NCBI GenBank assembly: GCA_020650975.1
Contig: JAIPMN010002415.1
Span: 1-37,735 of the forward strand
Origin: Apostichopus californicus
Taxonomy: Eukaryota > Echinodermata > Holothuroidea > Aspidochirotida > Stichopodidae
Reading direction: 5' to 3'
DNA length: 37,735 bases
The notes below the pieces were generated by a model. That model was not told the DNA's origin and searched no databases. It worked only from the letters and a program-made list of their open reading frames with translations. The position numbers and the translations under genes are program-made. Positions 1 to 12,400 of the stretch are shown here, piece by piece; within the stretch, counting starts at the first letter, position 1, and every line of letters starts with the position of its first letter.

Positions 1-172
1 ATATACATATATATATATATATCTATCTTGAGTCATAATTGCAAACAACAGTTGAAGGTAGCTGCAACTATTTGGATGATTGAAAGACCCAAAACCAGCA
101 GAATTGATAAATTTTCTTTGTTCTTTCCACGACCTTTCCATTGACAATACTACAGCAGTAATTGCTGATGAA

Positions 173-935
173 ATGAATCTGTGAAGTGGAATGTACTGAG
201 CAAAGGGTAGCCTGACTCTATTGAATCTGTGAAGGGGAATATAGTTAGCACAGGGTAGTCTGTCTGATACTATGAATCTGTGAAGGGGTATATAGTGAGC
301 ACAGGGTAGTCTGTCTGATACTACGAATCTGTGAAGGGGAATGTAGCTAGCACAGGGTAGTCTGTCTGACACTATGAATCTGTGAAGGTGAATGTAGTTA
401 GCACAGGGTAGTCTGTCTGATACTATGAATCTGTGAAGGGGAATGTAGTTAGCACAGGGTAGTCTGTCTGACACTATGAATCTGTAAAGGGGAATGTAAG
501 TAGCACAGGGTAGTCTGTCTGACACTATGAATCTGTGAAGGGGAATGTAGTTAGCACAGGGTAGTCTGTCTGATACTATGAATCTGTGAAGGGGAATGTA
601 GTTAGCACAGGGTAGTCTGTCTGACACTATGATTCTGTGAAGGGGAATGTAGTAAGCACAGGGTAGTCTGTCAGACACTATGAATCTGTGAAGGGGAATA
701 TAGTTAGCACAGGGTAGTCTGTCTGATACTATGAATCTGTGAAGGGGAATGTAGTTAGCACAGGGTAGTCTGTCAGACACTATGAATCTGTGAAGGGAAT
801 GTAGTGAGCACAGGGTAGTCTGTCTGACACTATGAATCTGTGAAGGGGAATGTAGTGAGCACAGGGTAGTCTGTCAGACACTATGAATCTGTGAAGAAGA
901 ATATAGTTAGCACAGGGTAGTCTGTCTGACACTAT
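173..935. repeat. 51-bp minisatellite, ~15 copies
   Basis: Unit contains GAATCTGTGAAGGGGAATGT, then AGTTAGCACAGGGTAGTCTG and TCTGACACTAT. Period is 51 bp with a few substitutions. Because 51 is a multiple of 3, a repetitive open frame appears on the minus strand; I do not regard it as a gene. Confidence 0.95.
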
Positions 936-1587
936 GAAGGTAAAGAGGAACCATAAAGGACAACTTACCACCCATACAGACCCAACAAAAGTCATGTTTA
1001 CACCTGGAACATTGCTGGAAAGAAACAAAACGAAAGCTTATCCTTGCTTGCTTCCTGTTATTTCTGCTTTGTGTTTCACTTTGTTGTTATTATTATTTCT
1101 CTGCATAACCTAGTGTAATACAACTGGGTTACTATCTGCACAAAATATACTGCGGAGCATCGAGGCTTTGAGGTCAACCATGCTAATGAAATCAGATACA
1201 TGCTTTCACTTTGAAGTATATTTACAATGTTTATATGTCACTGACATTTGAAATTACACCCAAACTGCAAGCAACTAACATTCCTGTTTTAGAAGGTGGA
1301 ACAGTTGATGAAAACAATGGAATTCGAGGGAGAATACAAGTACTGTTTAAATGAAAACATTTCAGTAAACTAAATACTTTTGATGCAACCTTGCAAATAC
1401 AAAATGCAAATTTTCAGCTATCAGGCTATATGATATGTTCATAGTTTATGACAATGCTGAGTCAGTATCATGTGATATCTGTTCTATGAATATGTCATAT
1501 AAGTTTAATAAATAAACAAGTGAATATTAAGTTTATTGACATTGGTATTATTTGCTGCTTAGAAGGTTCATAAAGATATGGCCCTTG

Positions 1588-1700
1588 ACTACACTGTAAA
1601 TAATCCTTGACTGCACTGTAAATAACCATTTACTGCACTGTAAATAACCATTTACTGCACTGTAAATAACCCATTACTTCACTGCAAATGACCCATTACC
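1588..1700. repeat. ~22-bp tandem repeat
   Basis: About five copies of a unit like ACTGCACTGTAAATAACCAT, degenerating at the right end. No coding potential. Confidence 0.85.
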
Positions 1701-3359
1701 GCATATGATTATCCAAGCTAACCCAAAAGTCATTTATTGTAATTATTGAAAGAGTAGCCTGTATTAACACACCAATGTGGAATGGAATTATACACACATA
1801 GATATCTTGAATGGTACCATTCAGCTATTAATTTGAAGTCACCTAAAATACCAGTCAACCTAATACCAGTTTGTTATTTATTTGTTATTGTTATTATATA
1901 TATACATATATATTTACATATATATTTACATATATTCCATATTCTACACCAAACTGTTGACAATTTAGCGAGCAAAAGAACTGAAATGACTTAGGAATTA
2001 CTGTACAAAGGTGCAACTTAACCTATAAACCATAGACCTATTCATGATCAATAGCTAATAATATACAGACAGTTAACCAGACAAGCAAATGAAAAGAAGA
2101 CTTCTCAAAATTATACCGAATCAATCAGAAACACAAAGAGGAAGGTTTAACAATGGACTCACCATATGGTTACAACCGCCATTCTTCTCTATACAAGCAT
2201 GACATTTAGGACACTAGTGGTGTAAAAATAGAGAAACGAAAACTCAATAACAAGAAACTGCGAATAACGGTTTCTTTTCGAATATATGATTACATAAAAT
2301 AATGACAACTATACGGATCAACAACAAATCATATCCTTTGTGCTAAAGATATGTGATGAATGTCTGTTTCAGTTTCATTTTAAACTTAATTATTTGCTGG
2401 TTTTGATCTACGCTGGACAAGCTTTGTCTGTAAGACTTGAGGTTGTTGTCTTGCATTGGCACTGTTACTCCAAATCGACATTGGTTCAACTTTCTATTTG
2501 AGAGTCAAAACTATTTACCTGTCTACACTGTATTATGGCACTTTCTCATCTAGTAGGACTAAATAAATTTGGGGCTACTTGGAAGGTTTTCAAGCCACAA
2601 GTTACCTTCACCTGAGTGGGTTAATCCATGATTGTAACTGCACTTACACTAACGAACTAGTCTAGGTATGAATATGTTAGGTACTGGCATGGAATGTACA
2701 ATTTTGCATGTTTGTAGACATGTTTGTGTCACTTGAACTGACTTTAATTCACAACACAAGCATGTTCAAGGGATATCATCAGGCAGCAGCTTCTGTTATT
2801 TTAATCCTCCTCTCCCTTCCCCCCTCCCCTCCCACCATCCCATTCCCCTTCCACCATCCCATTACCCTCCCTCAAATTAAGTTTTCAGAAGGGTGCAATG
2901 ATCTCAGCAACTTATCAATGTGCCATTAAGTTTAGAAGAGCCCAAATACAAACCTATACAGTCTCCCTTTCTTACTCACACACACTACTATAAACTGCCT
3001 GATCCCTACCTTCTCCTCCTCCCCCCCCACCCTCCCCCTTCCCACCAAACTCCAAAGCTATTAACCAACTTCATCATTCATATACACCGTACAGTCTTTC
3101 AATGCGATATTAAACAAAGACCACATGTTCAACCAACCATCCCTGGCTCAGTTTCTGACACACAAAGGAAGTAATCATAAATTTAACCCACGACAGCTCT
3201 TTCCTTTCACTTTCATTAATCCTGAGCTATTTACTGACAAGTACTAATCCTTGACTTTCCAGGGATTAATACCAACAGAGAATGACATCGCAGGCAACAA
3301 TGAAGGCAGTCCAGGGGTTGGGTGAATTTGTTTATTTGTAATACACTTCGGCTACTTAC

Positions 3360-3477
3360 ATCTTTAGTATTTGCACTGATGTAGTTGGCGGTTTCTGAGT
3401 CGTCTGCACACTTCATCAACCATTTCTTGACAGTTTCACAATCTGTTGGTGCATGGTAAGCCCCACAGCAGTTGAAA
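3360..3477 (-). CDS. ARIH2: ARIH2 coding exon 7 (IBR end, pre-RING2 linker)
   Basis: 118-nt exon, acceptor TTTCAG and donor GAT|GTAAGT. It encodes (C)FNCCGAYHAPTDC, completing the IBR zinc ligands, then KKWLMKCADDSETANYIS, nearly invariant in Ariadne proteins. RING2 would begin with the next exon, which is not seen in the 3.36 kb remaining to the left. Confidence 0.94.
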
Positions 3478-6400
3478 CTGAAACGTTAATGTGTTTAAAA
3501 TGTCATGAAATGATGCTGGTTGATAGAGCGGCACAAGGGTTCAAATTATCAACTGTTTTAATAAGGTACTTGGGAATCAACATCAGACTGAATAAAGACA
3601 TCACTCACTTGGCTCAATGTCAATGAAATTTACCTTAAAAAAGACTGCTAAAACATGATATTTTTGATTGGGGGGGGGACCAAGTGGTTGGGGGATGAGG
3701 AGCAAAGCTTTCATATCAGGTAGTCAGATTTTGTCAAACACCACAAGGCGTGCAAGTTATTTCTTCTTCCAAACAATACTAGATCTTTGCATTTTTGTCA
3801 ATACATCTATGCTCCCTCCTTGCCGTTATTGTTTACAAAATGCCAGATTTTTTGTTGCAGAAACAGTCTTTATCTTCCAAACTTACCAGAATGATGTTTT
3901 GCACTTGCTGCAGTCAACCCGTTTGCTCTGGGGTTTGTCTGCTTGAGCTACCATTGTACAGTCTGTCCCTGGACAAAATCTTAAATTATAGTGACTCTGA
4001 AATGAGTAAAAAAAAAATAATATATATATGAAAAGAATCTGCATGATGCTAAAGATCAGAAGTTTCAGAACCATAACTTGTAACATTTGGAGACATAAGT
4101 GATCTTTGTTTTGCATGTGAACTAATTTAGGCATTATCATTTTCACGCAATCAATTCGTTACAACACAAGGGATTGTACTTTGGTTTGTACCCCTCAAAT
4201 ATCTGAAAAATCATTTATATTAAAATATCACTTTTCATTCAAATACAGTATGTATATTGTCCACAGAAGTTATACATACAAATGTGCTCTCTTGTCCATC
4301 AAGTTGAACCTTTATATACAATTCACAAGAAGACAGCTACAAAGCTGGAGTGTTAGCTCAGTGGTTAACGCCGGTGCCTTTCAATCATAAGGTCCCCGAT
4401 TCGAGTCACTACAAGATTAATGTATGTCCTCCAGTTACAGAGTTGTTGACAATTGACAATTCATAAACATGGACATTATATGAATCTAAGAGACTGACTT
4501 CGGTCAGCTTGTGGCTTTGATAAGCCCATGATGGCTTCTTCGTGAGTTCCTGCTTGCAGGAGGATCTAAAATACATGTCATATATACATAAAAAGAATGC
4601 CGTAAGAAATTCCACACTGCGCTGAGAACAAAGAGGCTGCACGTAAACAGTATATATATACTGGTTTGCTGTGCTGTGCATACTGTACAAAACAGAAACT
4701 ATTAGAAGGCTTCTTGCAGTTGTCTCCAAAAGTGAGAATGGAAATTGAAAACGAAAATTTTGTAGACTTAAGTTTTGATTATACAAAGCACAAGAGTAAA
4801 GTGAAGGAAGGCAAAGAGTTTAGACACTATGTGAAAGTAAAAGGAGCTGACTGCAGCAAGCCCGAGTCAATATCTCGTTTCTGGAAGTAATTAGCTAATC
4901 TAAACAGCAAGGAGAGATGACATGGCCTATTTGACACTAGCATATATAGGCTTACAGTATTTATACTGCACTACGTATGTAGGATACGTACGTGCTAGAA
5001 AAGATGTGCGAAAATAATACTAATAAAAATATGGATTTATAACGCACAGTTGCGCACATATCCACCCGGAAGGGTGCTCAAAGCACGGGAGAGGAAAAGA
5101 GAAAATAAAGCAAAACGAATGAAAAAAACAACTGATTGGTGAACATTGATGAATGCTTGATGCATAAAATGAGTATTCAGAAGTTTTTTACTTAGTAAGG
5201 GAAACACAACATCTGAGTTCTAGTGGTAATCTATTCCAGAGGCCTGGAGTAGATACAGTACTTCGAACAATCTTTCACCCCATGTACATTTTAGGCTGAT
5301 ATTCTTGGAGTAAATGAATGTTACTGGAGCGAAGACATCGTATCGGAGTGTATGTCTGGAGCATGTCAGAGATATACTGTAAGAAGGAGCCAAGCCATTC
5401 AACTATTTGTAGGTAATTAACAGGAGTTTGCAAGTAATTCGGTGAGAGACAGAAGGAATGACTAGTTGGTATTTGCCTCAATTGACTATTGACTGTAGAC
5501 TTTTACTATTCCATTTTTTCTCTCGAAACACCAACCATATTGCTCTCATAGAACCCGTCAGAAATTTCCCTGTTAACATCATCCGTCAACATATTTGACA
5601 GATCATTTTCCTGAGTTGCGCAGGCTTGTTAAAAGACTAAAGGCCAAACTTTAGTCTCGGTCCGTCCATTACATGGTACTGTACTGTGCAGTGAACGGAC
5701 AGTTTTCAAAGTAAAAACTATAGTTATTCATCTTCAGAAAAAATTACTTGTTTGGGACTCGCTCCTAAGAAACCGTGAATTCTGAGCGAATTCATGGATT
5801 CTATATAATTAGCAAACTCTGTGTTTATTTCCGCCCCCTTACTGCATAATTATTTTCCAATAATGCTGACTATAGCAAACATTGTTTACATACATGTGTT
5901 AGGTACATTATTAGATGTTTTGCTGCAGAGAGTCTCACGTTACAATAACAACGTGGTTAGCAGCTGTAGGTGTGTCATCAATCATATATAGTACAGTATG
6001 TACATACGGTATGCACGTAGCAGTGTGGTGGATGGGCAGAGTCTTTGTCCGTGGGGGTGAACCACTGAACCTGAACTCTGATTGGCCTTTGTTGATGAAC
6101 GGATGGCACAGAAAATACCATGAATTTTGGTCTAAATGGTCCATGTCAATGTGAGGGCTTGGCGTTCCTCACTAGTGGAACGTGCATACGTGTAGGTAAT
6201 TATTTATTAGATGAGTGTGTTCCAGAACATGAAACAACATTAAGGTGGTCAGATTTTGGAATGTAAACAGGTTTTTTGTATATATGTGAAATGTCATTTT
6301 ACGTTGTTGTCTGTTTTCCGGTTGTTTCCGTGGCATTTTTTCCGTTCGGTTCACTGAACATTAACCAGCCTTTTCTTAAGGTTTTGGTTATCCACCGGGC

Positions 6401-9400
6401 AACCAGTAATTCACGATTTGACAAGTTTTGGTTGCCCGGCAGTTATTTTGGTTGTCTCGGATGACCGCTAAATTTACACGCTGAATAGATGTGGATGATT
6501 TTCTCAGTGGCTACACCATTCAAATATTTACGAATATTACTGATACAGTATTCGGCAGGTACAAGATAAAGATGAATGAATGATATCTCATGTGTGGCTT
6601 CAATGTCAAGTAAGAATAGAAAATAATGCCCAAGTTTCTTGCCTCTTGGCCGGGAAAACTAATAAAAGGAACACTGATAATGCGTGAGTTTCTGGCTAGA
6701 TACAAATAGTATAAGTAATGATAACTAAAGATGGTTTACTCTGGCTTTGCAAAGTATGTGGGTAATAAGCTGTCATGTATGATTAGTGCTACATGTTGCC
6801 AGATTATGTGTCACAGAATATACCATCCAAACTATTAATTAGAATACAATTACTAGACGGCTATTTTTAGCACAAATACATCTACTGTAGGGGATGTCCC
6901 TTGTCAGTACTTGAGATGAGAATCTGATGACCTTTGACTATCATAAAAAAGGGCTTTTTGCTAATACAAGACACCAGTACGAGACAGGCATTTTTCAAGG
7001 TGCCCTTTTTGAGAAATTATTACACTTTGACCAAAACCATGATATGGTCATCCATGTACAATGATGAGATTCAGGTCCAACTTTTCTGTCTTAAGACACC
7101 AGCTAGGCACCACAGATATACACACACACATACAGAAACAGTACTTCACTGTCTAGAGACACCAGCTAAGCACCACAGACAGACACACACACACACACAC
7201 ATACAGATACTGTACAGTACTTCTCTGTCTTAAAACACCAGCTAGGCACCACAGATACATACACACACATACAGATACAGAACTTCAGTCTGAAGCACCA
7301 CATATGCACACACACACACACAGATACTGCACTTCTGTCTTAAGACACCAGCTAAGCACCACAGACACACACACACACATACAGATACTGTACAGTACTT
7401 CTCTGTCTTAAAACACCAGCTAGGCACCACAGATACATACACACACATACAGATACAGAACTTCACTGTCTGAAGCACCACATATGCACACACATACATT
7501 CAGATACTGCACTTCTGTCTTAAGACACCAGCTAGGCACATATATACACACACACATACAGAAACAGTACTTCACTGTCTAGAGACACCAGCTAGGCACT
7601 GCAGATACATACACACAAACATGCAGATACTGTACTTTTCAAAGTGATTAAGAAGATAATGTTGAAAGTGCAAGAAGAGGTCATGTTTCCTTTGTTTGTA
7701 GATATAACATAATGACAATAAGCTATGTGTAAAAGTAAGTAGGCCTGACGTTCGATCCTAGCAGGATCTTCTTCAAAGGCTAAATAACAAGTGCCTACTT
7801 ACTTTTACACATTCTCCTACACAGGCTCTCTAGTGGATAAGCAGTTTGCTAACAGTTTTACTTTATTTTGACAATAAGCTATTGCGAATCATTGACAAGT
7901 TCTTTCAAGAACACCTAAAAAAAAAATAGAATCCTCTGAACTTTCAAGCAGGATCTTTCATTTGGATCTTATCCATGAATGAAACAACAGAATTCCAGGA
8001 AACTTGGTTAATTAATCACCATGAAGCCACCCTTTAGTGTAACAAGCACAGAGATAAGAACAGTCAAGCATACTCTAACGATATAGTGCCTAGTACCAGT
8101 AAAATCATTGAACTATAACTGTACCGTGAAACAATTAACGGTAGATTTGAGATTAGTCAGAACCACAGCATTAAAAGTATTACCAGCTAAAAACTACCTC
8201 AAGTCTGCTGCCTAAGATACGACTTGCGAAAGCAGGTGGAAACGTTGTACCTATGACCAAATTACTTAGAATAAGGGACGGCTGGTTCTTAAGTTATGAA
8301 AACAATGTTTGGTAAGAAAATGTATCCACTTCTGGACAGGCAGAGTAAATCTTGTATACTCCTCACTTCAAAGATGTACTTGAGGTATTATTTTTTTATT
8401 ATTATGATTAGTTTCATCACATAGTATAACAAGGTGAACAAGACAATATAACTGCAAATAAGTAAAAATGTGAAAGGAAGTAAACTAAGAAACCCTTTTG
8501 GGCTTAATCAAAAAGAGTACTCCCATCAAAGAAAATAGATAACCTTAACACCTATAAAAGATCTACCCCCCCCCTCAAAAAAAATTAGATTACCTTAACA
8601 TATAAGACCTATAACACTCAGGTATATGAGGACAATTGACAAACAAGACTCCTTTACAGGAAACTTAGAGTTTTAAAGTCATTAGAAATCACCGTTGGTA
8701 TCTTCAATAACTATACCAAATTCTTTGCCTGACATTAGCTGGCAAAAAATTTAAGTAACCTAGCCTGTATAGTCACAGCAAGGTGCAATAATGACGGAGC
8801 AAGCCGCCTACGTAGACTTTAACAGGACCGTGCAGAAAAATAATGCACTTGAAAACGTCAGCGGTAAATGTAAACAAGGTTGCAACCTTTGGGGTAGTAG
8901 TTTGGGCGATTCGAGGATGAGAAAAGAACAATAAGCAAAACGACGGCAGAATTTCAAGAATAGAAGGATGATTTTCAGTTGTTTTCCATTTCCATTCAGG
9001 GCTTTAAAGCCATCGACAGTGACCTCCAAACGTGGGAACGGAAAAATGGAAAGAAGCGATATTTTACAGAGAGCAGGATTTAGCAATGTCGAGACTGGCA
9101 AGAGAGAAGCACATGATCATTTTAGGCCTTGTCAAGATAGAACAAATTTAGACCATTTCTGAAAGCGAAGCCGCGTCCGCTGCAAAAAACCCAATGCAAT
9201 TATACTGAATCGATATCGAACAATCCAGACAATTTCTGTAGACCAGCAGTGGCTAATCCTTGACTCTGCAGAGCACAAAAGATTGCGTAACTGTGCAGCC
9301 CACCTGCAGTCCCCTCAGTGTCTGACCTTTGTCCTAGTTACTTATCTTGCTGAACCCATAACACTGACAAATGAGGCGTAGAACATTGAATTATGTGCTC

Positions 9401-12400
9401 TGATAGACAAGGCGGGTAGAAACTGAAAGTTTCACGCAGCCTTTTTCTACAGGTACACAATCAATCAGAATAAGTAATACTCAAACAGAAAGTAATAATC
9501 CAGACAAGAAACCTGAACACGAAACAAAGACACTCTGACAGCATTAAAGAGACAAAGAAACTATTCCATACTGTTGGTTGAAAACACCATCTCAACGACC
9601 TAACTTGAGATATGATTGGTGCATTGAATGTAACATATTTTGAGTGGTTTACCCCTGGATTCTTCCAGGGAGTGGAATATTACAGTTGGCAGTCTAAGAT
9701 ATCATCAGCGTAGATGTTCATCAAAAGCTTTACTTTCCTGTAATAATTTACTTTATGCGATACATTTGGAATGTTTGCTTAGCTGCCAATAAACGCTGTA
9801 TCTGGAATTCCACCAAAACCCTTCCTTTTTTTTTTACATATTATTTTTCCTCTGTGCATAAGGGAGTTCAATATTATATGGAGAAGTTAGGGAAAAGTGA
9901 AACATTCTCATTCAAATTGCCGTGATGACATCATTCCTTCTGATTTTGCCAGATGCATTATTACAGAACTCACCATATTTGAACAATTCATGACTTTGCC
10001 ATACAAAAAGCATTGAGGATATGGTTTTGAGCTGAAGAATTATGCAGAACTTCCCAGCAGTTTTACAGGTCACTCACCTTCAGCTACCTGAATATCCCTT
10101 TTAATTATAGGAAGTTTGACAGGAAGAAAACACAACAAGACAAAATGAAAAAGGGACAAAATACTTAGTCTTATAGTGGGCGTTCTTATTTTTTTCTTCT
10201 TCTCCTTTCGTTTGACTTCAGATCGCAAATTTACGACTGTGCGACTGGAAACATAACGCAAATCACTTGTTTGTTGTTACTTTACGAGACGTAGGTTAAC
10301 GCTTACCTTGATATAATCTCGAAAGATGAATTTGTCATACTTTTTCCTAATAGTTTCTACGTGAAGAAATGAAAGCACAAATTCCTCCGGAGCACCAATG
10401 TGGCAGTCGATTGCCATGCACTGCAAATCTGAAGAGAGAAAGAGATTGAAAATTTGTCAAAGTTTGAAAACTTGAGCTATCAGAAGCATACATCCTTACG
10501 GCAGACAAAATACTCAAGTCACAGAACATTGTATTTCCTGTACCATATTCCATGTACTAGTTTCCAATTTTTTTCTGCTTTTCTTGCCTTAATTTCCTTC
10601 CTGACAATATACTGTTTATCTTTATTTTATATATCAGAAAGGAAAGTAAAAGTGTACGAGTAGGATAAATGGATGATCATTTTCTCTGCGCTCTATGACT
10701 TTGGAATTATCTGTAATGGTAAACACTGATAATGTGTTGTAAAGAACAAGCCATTGTCCAAGGTTATGACACTTGTTAACAGCCCAAATTAAGCTAAGAA
10801 CGTCCAAAACAAAATGGCAGATCCATTTTGCTCTCATGTTCTGACGAAGCTTCCGGCACCTTCCGTGAACATCATTTCTATTTTAATCTACCAAATGCTG
10901 GCATCTCTGCATTTAGTAGGATCTACAATTTTGGGAAGAATGATTGGGGTACATTTATATTTTTAAGGTTTTGAAATCTGAGCGATTCCATTCCATTTAA
11001 GCAGTAATCTAGGGTTCCATGCAGCTTTGAGTACCACACTACTGTATTACAGAGGAGTTTAACCAAGATTAGCAGCATCCAAAAAGATTCTATTGCATGA
11101 CTAATCAATAAAACTCTTTGCAAAATTTTTAATATTTTGCTAAATTTGTGTAGGGGTGGGAATTGATCCAAAAGAGGAGTTTATTACCACAATTTTCTCA
11201 CAATTAGAACCTTTCAGGTAAATAAAACAAATATCAACATTTTAATTTTATTCAATATGATGCAGAATGCATTAAACCGCCATGTATTCTGAAAAATAAA
11301 AAATAAACCCTTGTATCCTGTTTCTTGCCAAATTGCTGAAGACATTAAAACAATCCACGGAGTACTTGTGAATTCCCTGCTTAATCACTTACATTTCTTC
11401 TTTTTTGTCATTTTTGTCACCTTTTCATTGCACTGATAGTACCTATGTAGCAGTACTAGCCAAGTATGTTCATGCAAATTTATACCTTACACATGGATCA
11501 CACAAACATCTTACTTTTGTGTAACTGCTAAATTTGACAGTCTCCTGTCAGCAAACTCCTATTAGTACTTCCAAAACATGTTCATTTTTTTATTTTATTT
11601 TTTTTTATTGTGTGGATCTATAGAGGTGCTTCTCTGTTAATATAAAGCCCCCATTAATATCATCCAAAACATGTTACTTTTTATGTAAATGCCAGAGCAT
11701 TGCTAATGGTCAACACAATGCTAGCTCTTAAGAAGCAACTTCCTTGTTTAATAGGCTAATAGATCACGATAAAGAGCTACAATTAACAAATGGATACGTC
11801 TTTACGACTGGCTGGTAACATTTTGTGTAAGACTTTAGAAATTGGTTCAGTAAATCTTGAAATGCACTGAAGTGTAAATATGAGTTATACAATTATTGAA
11901 ATATGCACACACACAGAGATGGAAATATGGACATATATGTACATACATCCCCCACCCTCCTCCCACTTTTGGACAGATAATGCAATTGTCTCAAATTTAA
12001 TTTTTGTCACGGAGGTCTGCATTGCTCACCTGATGCTATACCATTGTTGATAAGTACTTCAAACTGTTTGCACCAACAATCTTTGCAGAAGAAATGCGAG
12101 CATAGAAGTGCTTTCATCTCATCTGTCGGTTTCCTTTGCAGACACACTGAACATGATGTCCCACAAACAGATCTCTTTGCCTGAAAGAAAATGTAAGAAA
12201 AACCAGCCATAATTCTAACCTCGTCTCTGCTTTGACTTTTATACAAAATGAAAACTTATGCAAATATACAGAGATCCGAAGAACTCTATAAAGTGACAAA
12301 TCCCTAACTGACAAGAAATAAGAAAACAACTCTAAATATGTCGACTAAACCTTTTTTTTACTTCTTTGGTCACATGATCAATTCATCTGTCCTGGCATGC

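Larger units (their letters stand above)
1..3359. other. Left flank: ARIH2 intron or 3' side, no exon found
   Basis: AT-rich DNA left of the last visible ARIH2 exon. It contains an AT dinucleotide run at the very start, the 51-bp minisatellite, a 22-bp tandem repeat near 1590-1700, TATATA/TACATA runs near 1893-1935 and C-rich tracts at 2810-2870 and 3010-3050. No RING2-coding segment was seen on the minus strand, so the ARIH2 intron is probably longer than 3.3 kb. Confidence 0.6.
3997..10306. other. ARIH2 intron (6.3 kb) with inserts
   Basis: Spans from exon 5 to exon 6 of ARIH2. It contains a SINE, an 11-bp inverted repeat (6395-6439), the compound CA array (7085-7635), a 142-bp insertion with flanking direct repeats (7727-7868) and poly-C/poly-A tracts near 8560. 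The short open frames here have no recognisable family or splice context. Confidence 0.75.

Noticed and set aside
780..1028. Repetitive minus-strand frame
   Set aside because: It follows from the 51-bp (17-codon) period of the minisatellite.
4347..4420. A functional tRNA gene
   Set aside because: A and B boxes are present, but the acceptor stem does not pair well and the sequence continues into a body shared with another copy, so it is a SINE head.
4409..4786. Minus-strand frame sharing a peptide with 25437-25823 plus
   Set aside because: The shared peptide is the translation of the SINE body in both copies, not a protein family.
8808..9162. Overlapping open frames on both strands near 9 kb
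   Set aside because: No recognised family, no consistent splice sites, and both strands are equally open.
10070..10261. Minus-strand frame just left of ARIH2 exon 5
   Set aside because: It contains lysine-rich low-complexity sequence and no RBR similarity. The donor at 10307 and direct phase to exon 6 make it intron.
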